Origin: Brienomyrus brachyistius
Taxonomy: Eukaryota > Chordata > Actinopteri > Osteoglossiformes > Mormyridae
DNA length: 64,000 nt
NCBI RefSeq assembly: GCF_023856365.1
Contig: NC_064548.1
Span: 21,500,461-21,564,460 of the forward strand
Direction: 5' to 3'
In this document: in pieces, positions 59,665 to 64,000 of the stretch
Numbering within the stretch: position 1 is the stretch's first letter
Layout of the letters: each line of letters opens with the position of its first letter
The notes under the pieces: model-generated
What the model saw: the letters and a program-made list of their open reading frames with translations, nothing else
What the model was told of the DNA's origin: nothing
Databases searched by the model: none
Translations under genes and position numbers: made by a program

Positions 59665-62600
59665 CTTCTTCCTTGACTTCTCTGACACCTCCGCCATACT
59701 AAGGGCAGCTATCCTGTTCTCTATGTCAGAGACCTGTGGAGACACACGTGAGGCATTAGTGCCGCCCGGAGGGGAGCTGGAGCCACGCCGGCGTGACCCC
59801 ACTCTGTAGGCCCCGGAGGGGTCCCCGAGCTCTGCGGAGCTACCTCGCTCTCAGTGGTCTGCACTCTGGCGGCAGCCAGAGCCACTTTGTCCTCCAGCTC
59901 AGACAGCTCGGAGTCGGTGTACCCGCAGTAGCGGCTCTTCGCACTCTGCTCCAGGGACTTCAGCTTCCTCTCCAGGTCGTAGGATTTGCCTGCTGTCAGG
60001 TAGACCTGCAGGAGAGCGGATGGCAGGAAGGATACGGCACTCAAAGCTAACACTCTTGGTAGGATATTATCACGTCAGGAAGTTTACTGTAGGTCTCTGA
60101 CACACAACTTAACATGTTAGAGGTATGCTCGGCATGTTTTAGCCCTTGCAATGCCGCCTTGACAGAGATGGGTACAGTTAAGCTTACATTTTCCTCAAGT
60201 GTTCTGTAAGCCTCATCAGCTTGCCTTACATCTGTCCCCATTAAGCGGTATGTGTCATTAGGCTTTGACGGAGCCAATTCAGTCAGCGCTCTCTCAGTGG
60301 CATTTATGGTTCTTAGGACCACAGTAGTGATGTCACAGAGGGCTGCCGCACTGGATCTCTGAAAGCCATGTAAAGGGAAGAGGAGTCAGTGGACCTGAAG
60401 GCCACCGAATGGGAACACAAGTTAGTCAGCCGGAGCGCTGTGTTAGTTAGGAAAGGTGAGCGTCTATGAGTTACAGTGCAGCAGCGATGACAATGCATGA
60501 CCTCGGTCCTTACGGCCGCGAGTTTAGGAGGGTAGACTTGAGCACTGAGGTAACACTTTTCTTAAGTTCAGTAATTTATAAAAACATTTATAACAAATAA
60601 TGATGCATTTATAGAGCATTACAAACATGGCTGTAAATATTTATCGAAAGCCATAACACATAATATTATATGCATTATGAATACTTTATGAAGCTCTCAT
60701 CTATAATGTACTATAGACACCTTTATAATGCATTATAATGGTTGATATAAGCATTAAGGATGCTTTGTACTGCATTATGAAGGTATCTATAGCACATTAT
60801 AGACGAGAGCTTCATAAAGCAGTCATAATGCATTATAAACATAGCTATAATGTTATGTCTTTTTATAAATATTTACAGCCATGTTTATAATGCTTAATGA
60901 ATGCTCTATAATGTGTCATAAATGTGTTAAAGTAATAAAAACATGACCTTACGTAAAATGTTACCAGGGCTGTTAGTAAATATGGAATAGAGTAGGACAC
61001 TTGGCTCTGGATCCGGTGATTGTGACTAACTGTTTGGTAGCATTTGGACTGTTGGTTAGTGCGGAGGAGCTGTTAGACCACCAGGCTGCTAATCTTGGGG
61101 TAGTGTAACGTAGTGGTTAGAGCAGCCGGCGCTGGCCCTACGCTCCGTTGGCTACAACTAAGTAGCGGTTACGACCCTGACGTCTGCATCTTCTCCTCCT
61201 ATCAGAAAAGCGGTTAGAGCAACCATACAGCCAGGATATATGTCATCATCTTGTGGATTTATTTTAGTTCATTTTGAGTGACGTCCTTTCTAACATGATA
61301 GGTCCAAAGTGGAAACAAGTGAAGGTTTAGAAACATAAAGGGGAATGAATGTGATACACGTTGACTGAAAAAGCTGAGGCAAAGATAAGCAGAAGAACCT
61401 CCAAGCATTCAAGACTAACTGCCCACAGCACCCCTCCACTGCACGTTAGCAAGTAGTATGTGTGGGACCGTTGTTATTACACTAAGTGACCGGTATTGAT
61501 TTAAAAATAATTACCAACATGTGTACATCCTTGTATTACTCTATGCAGTTCAAAGTTTATGTACAGCAAACTCTCAAAAAGAGTACAAAAGCAATATCAA
61601 AAATCTAAAGTAAAATCACGTATCTCATGAACAATTAGGAATTAATTATTTACATCAGCTTAGTCTCAGAATCACGTATATCCTAGGTTAACACTTCGGG
61701 CGACTGGGTTTCACAAGAGACCAAAGGGTTCTTTTAGTCCAGAGTTTGGAGAAGGATGGGATATAGTTTTCCCCATATTGGCAAACTGGGATTTTTATTG
61801 TATAGTATTTTATTTAAATATGAAGATATACTGTATTAATACCATCAACATGAGTGTGTGGAATCAGTGCATGGTGTTAGTTTAAGGTGCTGAGTCTGTC
61901 AGGATGTTGTAGGCAGTTTGTACAGTATTCCTGCAGTTAATGAGTTGGTTTGTGCGTGTCTTAATCTGCATAGACTCGCTATGCCTCGTGAGTTTGCTGC
62001 GCTTGTACTACTGTGACCGATGGCATGTTTGTTCTCACCTTTTGAGCGTCTGATTGCTGCTCATCACTTGAGGAGCTCATTACCCTCTCCATGGCCATGG
62101 GGCTCACCAGGGCTGGCTCTCCCCGCACCCTGTCTTTCCTCTGGGTCTCCTTGTGGGTTGGGGTCACTTTGGGCTCATCTTCCTCTGAGGAAAGGCCCTT
62201 GTCGCTGATATTTCCAGTCAGCTCCTGTAACTTCCTGCTCAGCTTCACTTCTTCTAGGTCCACTGCAGGGTGAGAGTCCAGCTGGGGAGAAAGCAGGTCA
62301 GTCCAGTGACAGGGTAGCTCACAGAGAGCCAAAGTACACAGTCACCACACAGCATGAGAGGTGGGCCTGCTGAGACAGAGAAAGACAGTGTCTAATCTCC
62401 CTGAATGCTCTCCCACCTGCTGAGGAGGTTCGATCATCTTCTGCTCCAGACGACTCAAGAGGCTTTCAATGGCTTCCATGCGCTTGGACAGCTCAGTCAT
62501 CTACAAAGTAGCCAGCAATAGGGCAGGGATTATGGCTTATGAGAGGGACATTCTCAGACTTAACACACGCAAAGAACAGGACTTTTGGGATGACTTTGAA

Positions 62601-64000
62601 GCCTTTTGATTGGCTGACAGTCTGGATACATTACAGGTATGACACACCCCGGGCCTCTGCATACTCAAATATATGCACGCACCGGCGGAACACTCTGGTG
62701 CACATTCTCCTGGGATGAGGCGCGGCTACGTCGCCGTGGGGGCAGCTGGAACATGGGGAAGCGCTCGCTTCCCTCTTCTTCTGAGGTGTCCGGCTCGCAG
62801 TGAGGGTAGCGCTGGAATGTCCCAATCTTGGATAGCGAGCGGGTACGCATTATCCGATGGTCTGGGAAATGGCCCTCATCTGGAACAGGTGGATATATGC
62901 AACATGTTACACCTAATACCTGATTTTAGTACAAAATAAAAGTGACAAAGACAATCAGCCAAGTAATATCGATCAGTTTCAACACTGGATTATTCAGCGT
63001 CTGAAGATTTCAGCACTTTCTAACTACTAACTGGTCTGATTACTGCACAGACTTTAAATAATATGCAAAACATATCGTGCCAGGAGTGGCCAGTCTTTTC
63101 CTGAAAGGGCCGCTGTGTGTGTAGGTTTTTACTGCAACTCACTAAGTAGATTACAAATTAGAGGACTGATTGGCTGAAGAGTTCTCTGGGTTCGAACAGC
63201 TGACCTTAAGGTTATCCCAAAAACCTGCATACACACTGTTCCTTTGCAGATAAGATTGGCCAGCCTTGTATTATGCCATATGCAACAAATTATAATCCCA
63301 CTCATTTACAAGCAATGCAATAATGACATAACAGCCGATGGAATAAAATGAAAACATTGCCAGGAAAATAGCTAATTTAAAAATCAAAATCAGTCTATTG
63401 GAGGTATTGTGTTTGGCCCAGTCGATGCTTTATGAAGGTATTGTGTAACATATTTCGAACAGCAGTCTTTCATTTGGTTCTTCAGCCCATATCCTACATG
63501 ATGAATAATATCCTTCTTCCAGGTCACATGTGAAGTTGAACTGTTGTACTTCTGTTCTCCTCTCCCCGCTCAAAGATGGCTTCAGTTATTGTACTGCTCT
63601 CACTGTGTCAGCAGACCAGGACTGGGTCATGCGCTAAAGACCACAGCGCTATTCATAGTCCCAAGCAGAGCTGCACATCTGGAGTCTGTACTCTTTGTTG
63701 TATAATGATCTTAAGTTAGCGGATGTTTAAAATCTGCCTGCACATAAATTTGCTCTGACGTATTCTGGACATTTCGTAGTGTACCTAAAATCCATTCTTC
63801 ATTAATTTCCTTTTGTCAGTGGTCAAAACAGCATTATACAAAACAGCAATACACAGACCACATGAGGAGTTTTATGAATTGCACGGGCGTTTGTTGGTGC
63901 AAAAGTGAATTCTCTGTGCTCACCATAACGAGACAGTTTGTCCAGGCTCTTCCTGCGGCTGTAGTGGAGCTGTACCTCTGTGTTAAACTCAGGATCATTC
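59665..64000 (-). CDS. mlph: Melanophilin (MLPH), middle and 3' part; 5' end off the window
   Basis: Melanophilin links Rab27a on melanosomes to myosin Va and actin in pigment cells. Minus-strand exons: 63924-64000 (cut by the edge), 62683-62879, 62417-62500, 62039-62281, 60188-60358, 59844-60005 and 59665-59733. Phases join throughout. CEPDTSEEEGSERF followed by PRRRSRASSQENVH matches human DVDTSDEES...KRRGRASSESQ. ELSKRMEAIESLLSRLE matches ELNKHISAVECLLTYLE, within the myosin-Va exon-F-binding region. RKLQELTGNISD...SSEEDE matches RKLEELTSNVSD...SSEEEE. SELEDKVALAAARVQTTESE and VSDIENRIAALS match the C-terminal coiled coil. The exons 60188-60358 and 59844-60005 also carry a MYRIP-like segment. 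The Rab-binding domain and zinc finger are upstream of the window. MYRIP itself is less likely because of the MLPH-specific exons and the LRRFIP1 neighbour. Confidence 0.88.
60188..60358 (-). CDS. mlph: MLPH exon with MYRIP-like coiled coil
   Basis: It encodes RSSAAALCDITTVVLRTINA, then TERALTEL, and ends RTLEEN, joining VYLTAGKSYDLE in the next exon. Human MYRIP has LCNISTEVLKVINATEEL and SLEENVYLAAGTVYGLE at the same place, while the human MLPH I remember lacks this part. Confidence 0.85.
60549..60965. mobile_element. Long palindromic MITE, about 417 bp
   Basis: GGTAACACTTTTCTTAAG at the left is mirrored by CTTACGTAAAATGTTACC at the right. The two halves stay complementary almost throughout: TTATGAAGCTCTCATCTATA against TATAGACGAGAGCTTCATAA, and AACATGGCTGTAAATATTTA against TAAATATTTACAGCCATGTT. 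It would fold into one long hairpin. It lies in a MLPH intron and has no ORF. Confidence 0.88.
62683..62879 (-). CDS. mlph: MLPH exon with Arg-rich/Ser-rich block
   Basis: It encodes EGHFPDHRIMRTRSLSKIGT, then CEPDTSEEEGSERFPMFQLP, then PRRRSRASSQENVHQSVPP. The DTSxEE and RRRSRASS motifs are the ones that separate MLPH from MYRIP. The flanking phase-1 junction with the exon at 63924 restores Asp. Confidence 0.88.
63081..63268. mobile_element. hAT-like MITE, second copy
   Basis: CAGGAGTGGCCAGTCTTTTCC and the right end AGATAAGATTGGCCAGCCTTG match the copy at 53116. Flanks TATCGTGC and TATTATGC agree at 6 of 8 positions. It lies in a MLPH intron between 62879 and 63924. Confidence 0.85.

Noticed and set aside
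59665..64000. MYRIP instead of MLPH
   Set aside because: Some exons resemble MYRIP, but the DTSEEE/RRRSRASS and RKLQELTGNISD exons match MLPH, and the neighbour is LRRFIP1 rather than LRRFIP2.

Overview
The window is vertebrate nuclear DNA, almost certainly from a teleost fish. The genes are split into many short exons with GT/AG borders. The intergenic and intronic DNA is rich in fish-type repeats: tRNA-derived SINEs with ATGG-repeat tails, short hAT-type inverted-repeat elements with 8-bp target duplications, LINE remnants, microsatellites and long G/C homopolymers. I cannot name the species. There is no bacterial-style operon, CRISPR array or phage module. All gene identities come from recognising translated exons against remembered human families.

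Layout: (1) about 1-8370, minus strand: the 5' half of PGAP1, the ER GPI-inositol deacylase, with 14 coding exons readable and a likely further exon running off the left edge. (2) 10417-13870, plus strand: a complete 8-exon TYW5, a JmjC-type tRNA hydroxylase of the wybutosine pathway, divergent from PGAP1 across a 2-kb spacer. (3) 16650-40953, minus strand: LRRFIP1, tail-to-tail with TYW5. It has two alternative first exons (40.9 kb and 34.65 kb) and two mutually exclusive 3' ends: a single 2.6-kb acidic terminal exon at 21394-23987, or five small coiled-coil exons at 16650-17855. Every splice junction I checked keeps frame. (4) 41-54 kb: a gene-poor, repeat-rich spacer where I recognise no gene. 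Human has PRLH and RAB17 between MLPH and LRRFIP1, and I found neither here. (5) 59665-64000, minus strand: the middle and 3' part of melanophilin (MLPH), the Rab27a-myosin Va melanosome adaptor. Its 5' end is outside the window, and a possible last exon lies at 54452-54589.

The genes do not form one pathway. GPI-anchor remodelling, tRNA modification, nucleic-acid sensing/actin signalling and pigment-granule transport sit next to each other by descent. LRRFIP1 and MLPH keep the same order and orientation as on human 2q37, while PGAP1 and TYW5 correspond to human 2q33, so two segments distant in human are neighbours here.

The most interesting points are the phase-matched alternative ends of LRRFIP1, a 26-base homopolymer in the acceptor tract of its last coiled-coil exon, a MYRIP-like coiled coil kept in MLPH, and several well-delimited non-autonomous transposons. 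I found no convincing new biological system.
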